From Erythrocercus mccallii (taxonomy: Eukaryota > Chordata > Aves > Passeriformes > Dicruridae): a DNA stretch of 64,000 nucleotides. The translations under genes were made by a program, and so were the position numbers. The stretch is from contig VZRG01002031.1 of the NCBI GenBank assembly GCA_013397435.1, forward strand, positions 62,001 through 126,000. Direction: 5' to 3'. The notes under the pieces are model-generated. The model was not told the DNA's origin, made no database searches, and saw only the letters and a program-made list of their open reading frames with translations. Below, piece by piece: positions 37,401 through 49,100 of this stretch (the stretch's first letter is position 1; each line of letters opens with the position of its first letter).

Positions 37401-40400
37401 TCATGAATCATAAAGGACTATACAGATAGAATGAGGACTCTCCTTTGTGAAAGTGGTGTAAAGCTGCTATACTCAGAAAAATAAAGGTATACATTGACAC
37501 TTTTAAATAACAGACAGATACTGAATAAATGAGAGCTGGGTTTTTTTTCAGATAGAGGGAAATCTGTGGTGGTCAGCAAATAGGCTGTGACATTTACACA
37601 GTACTATATATGTTAGAGAGAATTTGGAGTTAGCTTTTTTCACCAATTCTTTTACCGGAACATTCTCTATCATTAGACAACTGTACTGCTTGTCTGAAGT
37701 GGCTGTATTCACCAGAGTAAAAAAAAACCCAAAACTTTCCTTTGGGGAACATGTAGTTTCGAGCACCTAAGAAATGTAGTGCCATGCTGGTAACATCCTG
37801 TACATAGCTTATTTCCAGAGATGAGAATATGTCCTTCTATTGCTTTGATGATTAAAACATCAGTATTCTCTCTTTTTTAAAAGAACACAAACCTCTGATT
37901 TACCTCCAGTCAGCTGAATCCCAAAGATAAATGAAATGTTGAGTGAAACTAAAACAGACAAAAGAAAGTAAGCTCAAGAAGTTTAAGAGCTTAGTTAAGC
38001 AGTAACACTAAATAATTTACTATGGATTTTTTCAGATTTTTTGAGTTCTGGTTTTGCAGTAACTTAATTCTTACCTTTACTCCAATTTTCCTGGAAACCA
38101 CACAAGTTGTTAGGATTTTAACTATACCATATGGAAGAAACCTGTCTTTCTCAGTGCACTGTATTTTTAATTACAGGACAGTATCTATTTTCTGTGGCAC
38201 AGATTTCCTAATTTTAAATTTTGAAATTTCTGTCCTATGTAAATATCACATAGGAAATAAAAATTCCAATCTGTAAGGCAGTGTTGTAGACATATAAGCA
38301 TGAATCATTGTCCTGAAATTTAAATAAAGAAAAGACTAAATTTATGCCCAACAATAAAGAAAAAATAACATCTGACAAAGAACTGCTCCTGCTTTGCAGA
38401 TGGGAAATTGAGTCACTGCAAGATTAAGCAATTTGTTGTGACCAGGGTCATGCACGCAACCTGTGGCATTGAATTGCTGCCTCCTGATTGCCAAGCTTAA
38501 CAGCAGAAATTTCTTTCTTTTCATCATACTTTCTCTCTTCTTAACTATTTCACGTTTTGCTCTGATGAGTGGATGCCATAGGGTGACAGAATGCCTGGTT
38601 TATCAAACATTTTTTCATTAAGAGCATATCTCAGACCTAGAGTACTTCTACTACTTTCCCTTTTGGTGAAACCTCATCTACATACATCCCACACAGCTTT
38701 CTAGAAGGCACAGCTGAGTATCAAGCACACCCTCATTTCTTCTCCCAATCGTTTTGCTAAACACATATGTTTTCATTTTTATGGCAGCAGCACTAATGTT
38801 CAGATTTTGTCCACTGCTGGGCAGATGTTAAGACTACAAGGAAGAGTTCCTCTGTGCAACAGTGTGTCTTTTGCTTTTTCTTTATAAAGCATGGAGAACA
38901 GGTCACTTGCATACCACTTCTTAAATAGCATGTAAAGTAGTCTTAGTTATTTTTGCTAAGAAGAAGGAAATAGTAAACTGTGTTGGAGGAAAAAAAAAAA
39001 AAGCTAGGCTGTTTGAAGCATTTCATGTAGTTAGTTTCTTATTAAACAAAATAAAATCCTTGTCTTACAATAGCACGTGACTGATGGAGTCCTACATCCT
39101 AGACTACCAAAATCTGGACTGTCTAATCTATCGTCAAGGAATCATGCCTGCAAGTTACAGAATTTACAAAGTTACTCTTTGCTGTGAGCGCAATTGCTCA
39201 ACATTGTCCCCACTGAGCTGCAATGTGGAAAGATTTTAAAGGGAGCAGTGTCAAAGGGTTAGAGAGCACAGCCCTGTTACTGGTGGAAATATTACACCTC
39301 AGATCTGTAAGGAAGTTACAGTGATCAGAAGGAGGGATGCAGTGCTAAACAATCTTATCATCAGCACACTGAAGGAATGCTTTTATTTGCTATAATGTTA
39401 CAGAGGGAACTGACCTCAGCCCATATGCCGTAGAGCACAGCACAGATTTGCATTAGCTAAACATTTTTGACCTTTCGTCTGCAGTAAAATGGTGTCCCTT
39501 ACTGCAGCTGAGAAAGAGGCAATTCTCTTCCAGTCTCCCCAGTTCTGGCAGAGTTTGTGCTATTATGCTCTGCAGACTGTTTATACTGTTATACTATTTA
39601 GTTTACTAGAAGTGTCCAAAAATATCCAACAAGAAAGAGGGAGAAGATAACTTCTTTTTCTTTTTTTATGCACACCCCTTTCTAGCACTGTACACCTAAC
39701 TATCCTGTACATTACATTATCAATGACCAGCTCAAGTGAGGATGAAATAGACACCCCCACTGTACTTGCTAGATTTCAGGTTCCCAGGGAAGGCTGGTAT
39801 CAGTCTGGACAGTTTGATGTAATCCTACTAATGTAGCTGAAGCTATCTGGGCTCAAGGATTTATTAGTTGTGAACGTTCATTTTTGTTTTTACTGGGTTA
39901 GTGCCAGTAAATAAGTCACCAAAACCACTAGCTGAGTGTCATTTGATAGGAAAAGGCTGGGATCACAAGTAAGCCTTCTGTCTTTTAACAAAAAAAAGTG
40001 CTGAGGTAAGCAGTGTCAAACCCAGCTGCATCAACATGATGGTGGGAAGACAAATGAGAGCTTTCACTGCTGGATACAGGGGATAGAGAGCCCACAGTCT
40101 GAAAAACTTCTTCATATCCCAGAAGCAGCTGTCATAACTGAAACTGTGAGGGACTGCTTTTTAAACCATGAGCTTTGATAAGGAGTATTGTCTCACCAAT
40201 CTTTTCTCTAGACAATAAACACACTTCTAGCAGAACAGCCCATCTGAAAGGTGACTAGAGATTTAAATACCTTCAAAGGTTTCCAAGCCCCTCCTTTTAG
40301 AACCTCTTCCAAATGCTTAGGTTGAGTTCCCAGCTGGCATTTCTGAAGTAGCTATCACTGCACTATCTGGCTGCTGAGCCATATGAGCTCAACAATACTA

Positions 40401-40717
40401 TGTAATGTAAAACTTACAGGTTTTTTTCCTGTGGGAGGCTGAACTTTTTAAAGTTAGATCTAACATTTACCTTGTTATTGGTAACAATGAATAATTAAAA
40501 GAGACACAATAGAAGGGACATGGGGTCATTTTAGAATAAATATTCAGGCACTGACATCTTTGAAATACTCTGTTGGCCTCTCCCTGTGTGTATTCTGGGA
40601 ACAGGAGGTGGCGTGAAGTCAAGGGTGATGAAATTCATGTGCTCCTGATCTGACCTGCCACAAAGGGGGGAAGATATGAAGTGACATGCAAAGGCCTACG
40701 TTCTGCATGTGCAAGTC

Positions 40718-40741
40718 TGTGTGCGCATGCACATACATGCA
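40718..40741. repeat. Alternating pyrimidine-purine tract (Z-DNA-prone)
   Basis: Twenty-four bases strictly alternate Y and R: TGTGTGCGCATG followed by CACATACATGCA. Such tracts, with a central GCGC, favour left-handed DNA under supercoiling. Confidence 0.85.
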
Positions 40742-40865
40742 ACATTTGTGTAGGGCAAAGAACAGAGAATCCTAAGGAGGGGGAGGGAGGTGTTTGGTGC
40801 TGGTGGTGGAATGAATTCCACAGGGATTGCTTTCTCTCCACAGGGCCTGCCAGCCTCTTGTAGCT

Positions 40866-40879
40866 GTTGCCTGGGCAAT
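40866..40879. promoter_or_regulatory. RFX-type X-box motif
   Basis: GTTGCCTGGGCAAT consists of half-sites GTTGCC and GGCAAT separated by two bases, close to the RFX consensus GTNRCC-N(0-3)-RGYAAC, with one mismatch at the last base. RFX factors use such sites in promoters and enhancers, often of ciliary genes. Binding is not shown. Confidence 0.4.
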
Positions 40880-41091
40880 GGCGGGGGAATTATGAGGAAT
40901 GCTTGGAAATGATATCCTTCTGTTGGGCTCAGGGTTGGAGTAAAAGGGGGTGGATGGCTTTTCTCTAATTTTTTATATTCAGCAGATTAGACAGGCAGGT
41001 TGCTGTGGTGACGACATGGAGGAGGTCTCCTGCACACCTGCACCACAAACAAAGAGTCCTGCCAACACAGACTTAAGGAATCCCAAAGGCA

Positions 41092-41225
41092 TCTTTTCCT
41101 TTTTTTTGCTGTTGCCTTTTTTTCCCCTTTTTTTCTTCCTTTCCTATGGCAAGTGCAAAACAGAAAGGAAAAGGGGAAGGAAGAGGAGTATGTGACAGAA
41201 GAGAGAAGAGGAAGAGATGAAAAGA
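41092..41225. repeat. Polypyrimidine tract followed by polypurine tract
   Basis: 41092-41146 is nearly all C/T (CCTTTTTTTCCCCTTTTTTT type). After a short mixed spacer, 41163-41225 is nearly all A/G (GAAAGGAAAAGGGGAAGGAAG type). The two arms are imperfectly complementary, so one strand could fold into a long weak hairpin, and each arm alone could form a triplex. The 81-codon ORFs over it on both strands are low-complexity artefacts. Confidence 0.85.
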
Positions 41226-41604
41226 CAATCAAAATTCCATCAGCTCAGCTGAGCAACAGTGCTTGTTTATTGCGAAATAAGGTGTGTATAAACAAGATGG
41301 ACAACCTGAGCAATGTGCCCTTAGGAGAGAATAAACAAGTGTAATTTTGGTTTTACATACTGACTGCCCAGAATTTCCTGATGTCTCTGGTGGGAACCTA
41401 AATAAAGGAACTATGGAAATGGCTGAACTCAGGCACAAGATGCAGAGATGTGACTGGGATGTGTAAAGCTAGAAACTGAAATTACTCTTTTCTGTCTGGA
41501 AAGGGTAGATGTATTGTGCCTTCATGTAAGATTCCATTTCTTAGAAATTCCTGCCTTTTGAAAAAGCTGAAGAATGGTGTGAAAATTGACATTATATGCC
41601 TGCT

Positions 41605-42044
41605 NNNNNNNNNNNNNNNNNNNNNNNNNNNNNNNNNNNNNNNNNNNNNNNNNNNNNNNNNNNNNNNNNNNNNNNNNNNNNNNNNNNNNNNNNNNNNNNN
41701 NNNNNNNNNNNNNNNNNNNNNNNNNNNNNNNNNNNNNNNNNNNNNNNNNNNNNNNNNNNNNNNNNNNNNNNNNNNNNNNNNNNNNNNNNNNNNNNNNNNN
41801 NNNNNNNNNNNNNNNNNNNNNNNNNNNNNNNNNNNNNNNNNNNNNNNNNNNNNNNNNNNNNNNNNNNNNNNNNNNNNNNNNNNNNNNNNNNNNNNNNNNN
41901 NNNNNNNNNNNNNNNNNNNNNNNNNNNNNNNNNNNNNNNNNNNNNNNNNNNNNNNNNNNNNNNNNNNNNNNNNNNNNNNNNNNNNNNNNNNNNNNNNNNN
42001 NNNNNNNNNNNNNNNNNNNNNNNNNNNNNNNNNNNNNNNNNNNN
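41605..42044. other. Assembly gap (440 N)
   Basis: 440 unknown bases, directly abutting a pentameric pyrimidine repeat. The three long ORFs that span it are artefacts of translating N. The missing sequence probably includes more of the same repeat. Confidence 0.99.
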
Positions 42045-42113
42045 CCTCTCCTCTCCTCTCCTCTCCTCTCCTCTCCTCTCCTCTCCTCTCCTCTCCTCTC
42101 CTCTCCTCTCCTC
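42045..42113. repeat. Pentanucleotide microsatellite (CCTCT)n
   Basis: About thirteen pure CCTCT units run from the gap edge to about 42111. The opposite strand is pure GGAGA, a triplex-prone polypurine. The array start is hidden by the gap. Confidence 0.97.
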
Positions 42114-45100
42114 CTTATTCAGGAAATAAAGTTAACTGTTTTACTTTTCTCTCTCTAAAACAGAAACCTCACCAGTAAGGAGTGTATGCAAGAGAAAAAC
42201 CAATAGGCACACCATGATTACATGAAATGAAGGGAAAAAGATCCAATTGAGATAATAAAGTAAGGAAAATAAAGGAGAATTCATGGAGAAATTACCCTTT
42301 TTGCTTCCTATGGCTGGCTTCCATCTACTATGTTTACTTTTCTCATTTACATGTTTCTGAGACCCACCTTGACCTGCCAAACCTGCCCTAAGGAAAACAT
42401 TCAAAGAACAGTGGTACTCCTTTTGCTGAGGGGCAGCTGGTACTATCTCTAGCTAGTACGTCTTCTGAGCATGCAGAATTCTGTAGCATGATCCAGCCAG
42501 TACTGGGAAAATGCACTGAAAGATATTGGTGTTTTATTAGGTGATAGTCTTGTATCAGGTAAAAAAAAAAAGGAAAAATCCCAAAATTTCTAGAATTGGA
42601 AGCATTATGTGGTATAAACAAAGTAGATATTTCTAGGATCATATCAAAAGAGCTGAAAATACTAGCTTCTAAGCCTCCTTCCTGTCTGATGCCTTGTAAG
42701 CCTCTTCTCATTGTAAGGTAGTCACTCCAAAGTTACAGGAGTTTTATAGGTGGAAATTAGGTTTTGCTTATTTACCAGCAATATCTCTTGTTTGCTGTCC
42801 TTTCAAAATATTTTATTTATTATTGTAATAAACAGAGGAAAACAACCCTTTCAGAGAAAAAAAGAGATTTTGATTAAAAAAGCATTTAGTCAGTGAGTAC
42901 TAGATTGTTTGAAGAAATGATAGATTGCTTGCTGAACTGAAGCTGATTTTTTTCAACTGTCTTTGAAAGTTAGATTTAAAACAGTAAGACACAGAAATGT
43001 CCATGCCTGACATGGGAATGCAACAATTCAGAAATCTAATAAAAAGAGAGTATCCTGGTACCCCAGAAAAAGAAAAAAAAGTGACATATTTTTCTTTCAA
43101 AAATACTGCATGAACATGTATGATGTTATCGTTTTGCATCCTCTGGTTCTTCCCAGAGGAGTAAAAAACAAAGGGAATGAGAAATGCCTTGAGAAACTAA
43201 CCATGTGCAGAGAAATGTTTTACAGAGGCCATTTAAAAATGCCAGATATAGACTCCATATTTTTTTAAGGGTTTCAGTCATTGATCTGGAAAACTGAAAA
43301 CATTCAGCATGAATAGGTATGTAAGCAGGGTGTCTTGGAAGGAGCCAGTGGAAAGTGTTTGACCTGCTTTTCATATCCCTAGATCTCCGACCAGGAAGCG
43401 TAAGAGGCTGGAGATGGCCTGGTCTCTTAGGTGGCCCTACCTCTCTGGTTAGAGGGGTACACTTGGTGGATGTGCTACACCACACTAGTGGCAGTTTGAA
43501 CAAGAATGGTCTGGTTTGCCCTTCGAGTTGGCAGCACAAGCATAATAGTAGGTCTGGGTGGAAGGGGAAAAAAGACATACAGTAAAAATCAGGGAAGGGC
43601 TGCATTTGAGGCCCCAGCCAGCCTGAATTGCTGCGAATTCCCTGCTGATATTGTAAGAAAGGGACGTGGGTTCTCATTAAGCTCTTCCTATGCATAGCCA
43701 TCATATCTAGTGTACAGGGTTCTTCAGAGTCTCAGGGACAAAATCCAATGCTCTACAGCTGGCTGATACCCTTCCCCCTCCTCAACTGCATGCAGAAAAG
43801 GGGAGATCTGTTTGTGTGGCTTGTCTTAGATCAACTTGTTCTGGAGCTATAAATTGCTTCAAGACTCTTCAAGATAAAGGACTACGTAAGTGTGGGGCAG
43901 TTGTCAATGTAGACGGAATGCACATGCAAATTAAATACTATAAATGTGTTTTAAATTAAATCAATGTGGTTTTGCTTGAAATCTGGCATGTGATTAATCA
44001 ACGTTCTCTGCATGGGTGCAAATATTAGTGCTGTATATTGCCAAACTATCTGAACAATTTAGTACCCATTTAAGGTACCAGCCTAGGTCCTTGGAAAGGA
44101 AACCCACTATTATATGAATATTCTCATGAGCCTTCTTAAAAGCACTATTTTAAAAAATTGCAGGAACCATCATGTTTTACTTTTAAGCCTGTTCTAAAGT
44201 GCAACCACCTCTGGGCTGAAATGTGCCAGCTGTTTAGCAATGCCCGGTTAACCCTGCCTTCCATTTGAGGTGAAGTGAATAAATCATAAAATAAATGAAT
44301 AATGAATAAATCATAGTGGTTTTTAGATGACATATTGCAATTTGTGTTGTAATTTAATTAAAAATTAAGAAAAAAATGATTCATTTGATCTTCACTGAAA
44401 TGTACATAAATCTTACAGGTTAGACACCTTCACTGAGCATCTAAAAACTGATAAACATTCAAGCTTGATTAAATCTTTCTTTCCTTGTTTGAAAAATTTT
44501 GTTTTCCAAACAGTGTTTAATTTTAAAAAATATGGTAGTGTTACATATCTGGTTTTAAGTTTTAGTAATGTCTCATCTTGATACTGTTTTTCCAAGTGCT
44601 CATTAGAGTCTTCATTGCCCTTCTACGCATTTTTAGTTTTTACCTGCATAAAAGCATGTGGTTTTGAGCAGTGAAAAATTAAGATTAATTTGATATACTA
44701 TGATTCTTTTAAAAGCCACTCTTCTTACATACTGCTTTTCAGGTATAAGGTGTTATTATCTAGTAATGCTAGCTGTTATTACACATTCTCTCACTTCCAA
44801 AGCATTTTAGAAACTCAGTGTTACTTGCACAAGCTCCTCTTTTTCTTCCACCAAATGTAACAATTGAGGATTAAAGATTCAACATGTCTTCTAAAGTTTT
44901 CATTAAATCCAAACCCGTCAGAATAAATTTGATTTAAAAATTTTGTATGTTAACTGAAATGAATAAATGGGAAGTTCTGATCGCTGTTTCACCCAATGCA
45001 GTAATAACTTCAGCAACAAGAGGGAAGATTGGGGTTTCTTGAGACTCTTTTAGAAGTATTTCAAAACTTTTGCCAATAATTTGTACATATACATACATAT

Positions 45101-45565
45101 GAATACGCATTTGCCTGATTTTTGTTTTCCTGTTAAATAAATCTACATCCCAAGTCAGAATGAGACCCAAATCAGAAGAACAGATAATAACATTCCATTG
45201 CCATGGCATTTTTCTGTGGATTTTTCCTGTATGGTCTCTAAAATTTATTAATAATTTGGTATTTGAGGATTTTTCCATTCTTTAGCCTACCACTACCTAG
45301 GTAGTGGAACCTTAACTGACTACTTCTTCTTTTTTGACTTTGCAAGTCTAGGGAATTTTTTCAGGAAAAATGGAGTTAGTTTCATTAAGATTAACAGACA
45401 TTAACAAAATTTGTGTGTTTTATCTACCCAAGGTGATTTTACCTTTAGCTGTGTTCTCCTTCTAGACTCACTAGATAGAAAAGATCAGCTTTTCAGGCCT
45501 ACACGTACTACAATTATTTTTGACTGAGATTTAAGTATGACTGATTGCATAGCCAGCAATTATAA
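42114..45565. other. Unique sequence with one long unexplained ORF
   Basis: No transposon recognised. The 192-codon minus-strand ORF at 43126-43704 is listed separately. The 107-codon (42388-42711) and 114-codon (44934-45278) minus-strand ORFs show no domains. The stretch around 43900-44030 has homeodomain-like AT motifs and an ATGCAAAT octamer at 43924-43931, a POU-type site, but no more can be said without conservation data. Confidence 0.45.
43126..43704 (-). CDS. Hypothetical 192-codon ORF, probably not coding
   Basis: This is the longest gap-free open frame in the window. The product would start MMAMHRKSLM and end EEPEDAKR. It is rich in C, L, S and P, with no recognised domain, a weakly hydrophobic middle (residues about 40-60), no repeated motif and no signal peptide that I can defend. 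There is no homology I recognise, no transposon signature, and no obvious promoter or polyadenylation context. The local GC content is higher than in the neighbourhood, which lengthens chance ORFs. I list it only because its length is somewhat unusual for this composition. Confidence 0.08.
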   Translation of the reverse strand: MMAMHRKSLMRTHVPFLQYQQGIRSNSGWLGPQMQPFPDFYCMSFFPFHPDLLLCLCCQLEGQTRPFLFKLPLVWCSTSTKCTPLTREVGPPKRPGHLQPLTLPGRRSRDMKSRSNTFHWLLPRHPAYIPIHAECFQFSRSMTETLKKIWSLYLAFLNGLCKTFLCTWLVSQGISHSLCFLLLWEEPEDAKR

Positions 45566-45570
45566 GGGGG

Positions 45571-46149
45571 TGTCATGGGGTGACTGTGTGACCATGCTCT
45601 CTATCCCAATCGTGAATCCCCTGTTTTGTCTAAGTAGCCGCGCTCCTCCCCCCATTGTCTGGGCTGCTGGGATGGCTGGTTTTCTTTTTCCTCCTTTACT
45701 TTTGCTTCTGGCTTGCCTGCCGCTGCTGCTTTTTTGCTGCTGCTGCTTCGGCCGCTTTTTCTCTTTTTCCTTGCTTTTGTTCTTTTTCCCCTCTTTCTTT
45801 ATTCCCCACCCCTCCCCCCCCNGAAGACATTGCACCGGCTCCAAGATCAGCCTTGGAGAATCCGAGAACCAGGGGACCCTCGGAGTCAGCGGAAGAAGCT
45901 TCTGCGCCCTTCCCCCCCACAGAGACTGACTCCACACTCTCTCTCTCCCTGGACCTGGTGAAAGTGACTTTAGATTCATCTGGGTTGGTTTTTTCTCCTG
46001 TGGTGGGAAGTGTTCTTTTTGGATATTAATAAAAAGGTTTTTTCCACTTTGCCCTCCAAGGACATTCTTCCTGGACCCGGTAGTGGAGGGGAGGAGTTTG
46101 TGGAGGTCGGTTTCTGTACTCCCCCTTAATTTTGTCCCAAACCAGGACA
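45571..46149 (+). mobile_element. Solo LTR (ERVL-like) with perfect 5-bp target duplication
   Basis: A 579-bp unit starts TGTCATGGGGTGACTGTGTG and ends TTGTCCCAAACCAGGACA. It is flanked by GGGGG at 45566-45570 and 46150-46154, a 5-bp duplication typical of ERVL/ERV1-like integration. Features in order: a C/T-rich U3 segment with CTGCTGCT runs (45710-45745) and a long polypyrimidine tract (45755-45821), a single unresolved base at 45822, a GA/CT-rich middle, an AATAAA signal at 46028-46033, and a terminal G-rich block (GGTAGTGGAGGGGAGGAGTTT). The layout resembles the LTR at 59723-60378: TGT...GGGTGAC start, AATAAA near the same relative position, a CGGACTGGCAGTGGGGAGG-like block, and a CCAA(A)CCA(A)GACA end. 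No retroviral coding sequence is attached. The 79-139-codon ORFs on both strands are low-complexity shadows. Confidence 0.88.
45822..45822. other. Single unresolved base in a C run
   Basis: One N follows an eight-base C run at the end of a polypyrimidine tract in the LTR, so the homopolymer length there is uncertain. Confidence 0.98.
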
Positions 46150-46154
46150 GGGGG

Positions 46155-49100
46155 AAATTTCAAAATGTGTTGCTTTATCTTTAATTAAGAAAAAACCCAA
46201 AAGAACAAGTGTAACCAAACTGCTGCATTATTTATTCTGATTCTGTGAAGAGTTAAGGCCTGCAAGCATGAAAGGTATATTACTATTAAAATTGTCATTG
46301 AAGAGCTTGATTTCTTGACCTCACCAGAAGTATTGCAGATAGATGTGAATTTAGCTATGGTCTTCATGTGGCAATGAGCCATTCATGTCCTGTGAGATCA
46401 GAAGTAAGTAGTCAGGAATGTAAACCCTACTGTAGACATCGGCTGAAGAGATCAAAATAGTGTGAACTGGGGAATGTAGTCCATACGGGACCTGCAGAAG
46501 TTGTTTTCCAGTCATCTGTTCATGGAGGCTTAGAGGCCTTTCATTTCCATTCAATATTTGAAGCTTTTCTGAGATGGAATAGATACAGTATTCCTTAATA
46601 ATTCAGTCAGATCTTTAGGTTTTCTGTGATGCCTCTGAGTTTACAAAGCTCCATTGTTCAGGAGTCTCCATTTGGTATTTAGCTAGGACAACAAACACGT
46701 GACCAATATCTTCTGGGACAAAGTTAAACTTGATCCAAGCACATATTTTGTTTAAAAATCTATTCCTATTTTTCAGAATCAGCAAGACAACTATCTGCTT
46801 GATCTACTTTATGAAATAAACTTTCCAAAACCAAGAGAATGTCACACTCACTACTGCACTATTTTGGAGCAGCTAGATCTCTGAAACACACATAAGTGAA
46901 AACAGAGTTAGGGTTCTGTTTTGCTAGAGCCCTTCTTCTCCATCTTATTTAGCTAAACCCCATGATTTCCAACATTTGTTTTCTGCATCCTTTGTCTCAG
47001 TCATCTTGTAATCTTACGGTAAATGGACCATGATCATGAATTCAAAGCTGCAAGCAGAAATTTACTTACTCATCTCATTCTGCCTCTCTGTTCTTGTGGC
47101 CCAAACACTTGGCCAAAAATCAGGTTAGGACATTGTTTGGTGGTACGGAGCCAGATATCTTTCTTGTTTACAGAAAAGAGAATTCTTTTTTTTCCCCTCT
47201 GAATATGGAGAAATCAAGCAGAATATAACTCACAACTTCAAACTTTTTTCACCTCATAATAAAAGCTGTTTAAATTTGCTCTCTTTTTTTTCCATTCTGT
47301 GTTGGTCAGGATTCATATAAAAGCCTTTTTTTTTCAAGTTGTTCTATTCTCTTTTTTTCTTCTACTCTGAGGCAATTGATCCTTCAGAGAATGAATTCAC
47401 ATCAAATCACTCTGTGCTGCAGCTCTGGGCAGCAAAGAGCACTTACATTGATTCATGGACTGTGTTTGTTTCTGCTGTGAATATACTTACCAAGTTCAAT
47501 GGCTTATTTGCCTGCAAACTGGCTGTTATGTTCATGTTCCTTCATTCTGATAGTATAAGCTAAACCCTTCAAGCTTAATAACTTTTATATAAAATAGGGA
47601 GAAAATAGCTTAAAATATTTCAGCAGGCACATGGATATTAGCAACCAGAGTTAAAACACAGAAGAACACATGTCAAGAATTTCCACTACAACTGGTTTGT
47701 GGGCTGCAAGGTTTCTCAATCTTAAAAGCTCACAGTTTCTCAAACACAAATGTGGATAAATAGGTGTTAGGATGCATTTGCTTTATTTTTCCCTTGACTA
47801 ATAATGTGTCTTTTCTTTGACCACACTGTTTATTTTAAAGCTTTTTTCATAGCTTAATAAAGAAATGTTAATCTGGCTGAGTGATACAGCTGCTGATCAT
47901 ACACAGTGCTAACTACCTGAGATTTTTATATTCTTGCCAGGCTCCCTCTCAAGGCTGCTTTTTTTCATCAAGGGTTTATTGTAACTCATCTGCAACACCC
48001 CTTTTATTTACTCAAAACGTTAGGGTACACTGCTCTTACTAGCTCCTTTGAAGAAGGACTCCTTTGCAGAAGCCCAGTCTCAGTGAAAGTCAATATAAAT
48101 CTTTTGACAAATGGACGTAGGCTCAGGTCTTATTGAAAGAGAACATGAGATCAAAAGGTCCATAAGGCTTCTGATTTCTGTCCCATACTAAAATGTTGCT
48201 GCATTGAAATTTTATTTTTATCCTATCCATGCTAACAGCATTGAGACAACTGTTTCCCACCAGGAACTACCTGTAGAAAGCTCCTGGAATACAGGGAAAA
48301 TCTCCATAGTTCAAACTATGAAAATCACATTCCTCATCTCCCCAGATGGTGTAGAAAGAACCTTCAGACAGCACAGATTAAAGATAAACTTGAAATTCCC
48401 AAAGAAAATATACCATGGAAATTTTTTACACATCTTTGGCAGTTTCTCACTCTCTGAAGTGATGCAATAAACTGAAAAATGTCTTATTGAGGAGAATGTT
48501 TTATCTTACCACACAAAGAATTCTGGAGTCAATCTAATGAATATGATGCTGTTAATAGCTTTGAATTTGCACTGGGGCACAGGAGATCAGAGTGAACTGT
48601 GATCTCTAAGGCAGCATGAAACCATCAGCTTGTATCAAATACTTAAGCTGCTTGCCACTTTCTTTGTCTTATTTATTTTTCTCTATTTCTTTTTTCAGAG
48701 CAGCATTATGGACTTGGAAAAGCAGAAGAGGAAAGATACAAAGTCAAAAAAATAATTCCAGGGTCTAGCAGCTTAGCTATCCTACCATCTGTTAAAAAGG
48801 ACAAAACATTAAAATAAAACAAAACTTGTGGTCCAACAGCTATTTCTGCAAAGAAGAAACAGTGCTATACTTTAAATTCTAGGCAACACCCTTTGGATCA
48901 AAATATTACGACAATGGATAGCAGTGACCACATTTAATGGATACTCACACAGCTAGGCCATGACTCAGACTGCTTACTGTTCGGAACTGAAACCTGAGAG
49001 CAGAGAGAGGAAAAGAAACCTTGTTTTAAGCTGGCATGCATCAGTGAATAAATGGCTGGCATTTGCAAAGCTGCATTGCAGGGAAGCTTTTAACAGTTTG

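Larger units (their letters stand above)
32041..40559. other. Long unique AT-rich stretch
   Basis: No transposon family or convincing exon recognised in 8.5 kb. Small repeats: a 20-bp tandem at 33590-33622 and a G/T-rich tract at 34374-34445. The 105-codon minus-strand ORF at 36006-36323 and the 84-codon ORF at 38022-38276 have no recognisable domains. The segment 39180-39520 is GC-richer than its surroundings and could be a conserved non-coding element, but only alignment to other birds could tell. Confidence 0.5.
40560..40930. promoter_or_regulatory. GC-richer segment, candidate regulatory element
   Basis: This segment is clearly richer in G and C than the surrounding DNA. It carries a 24-base alternating pyrimidine-purine tract (40718-40741), a purine-rich AGGAGGGGGAGGGAGG box (40775-40790), and a near-palindromic RFX-type X-box at 40866-40879. 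No exon is recognised: ORFs on both strands are about 60 codons and overlap. Calling it an enhancer or promoter is inference from composition and motifs only. Confidence 0.3.

Noticed and set aside
41516..42178. Three overlapping ORFs of 177-220 codons
   Set aside because: They run through 440 N and the CCTCT array. Almost all of their residues are unknown or low-complexity.
44934..45278. 114-codon minus-strand ORF as an exon
   Set aside because: The sequence looks moderately protein-like, but I found no paired acceptor and donor and no recognisable family.
45537..46029. Several ORFs of 79-139 codons on both strands
   Set aside because: They cover the polypyrimidine part of the LTR at 45571-46149 and include an unresolved base. 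Their composition is low-complexity.
48204..48470. 88-codon ORF as an exon
   Set aside because: Only a weak acceptor-like site inside it, no donor before the stop, and no recognisable domain.
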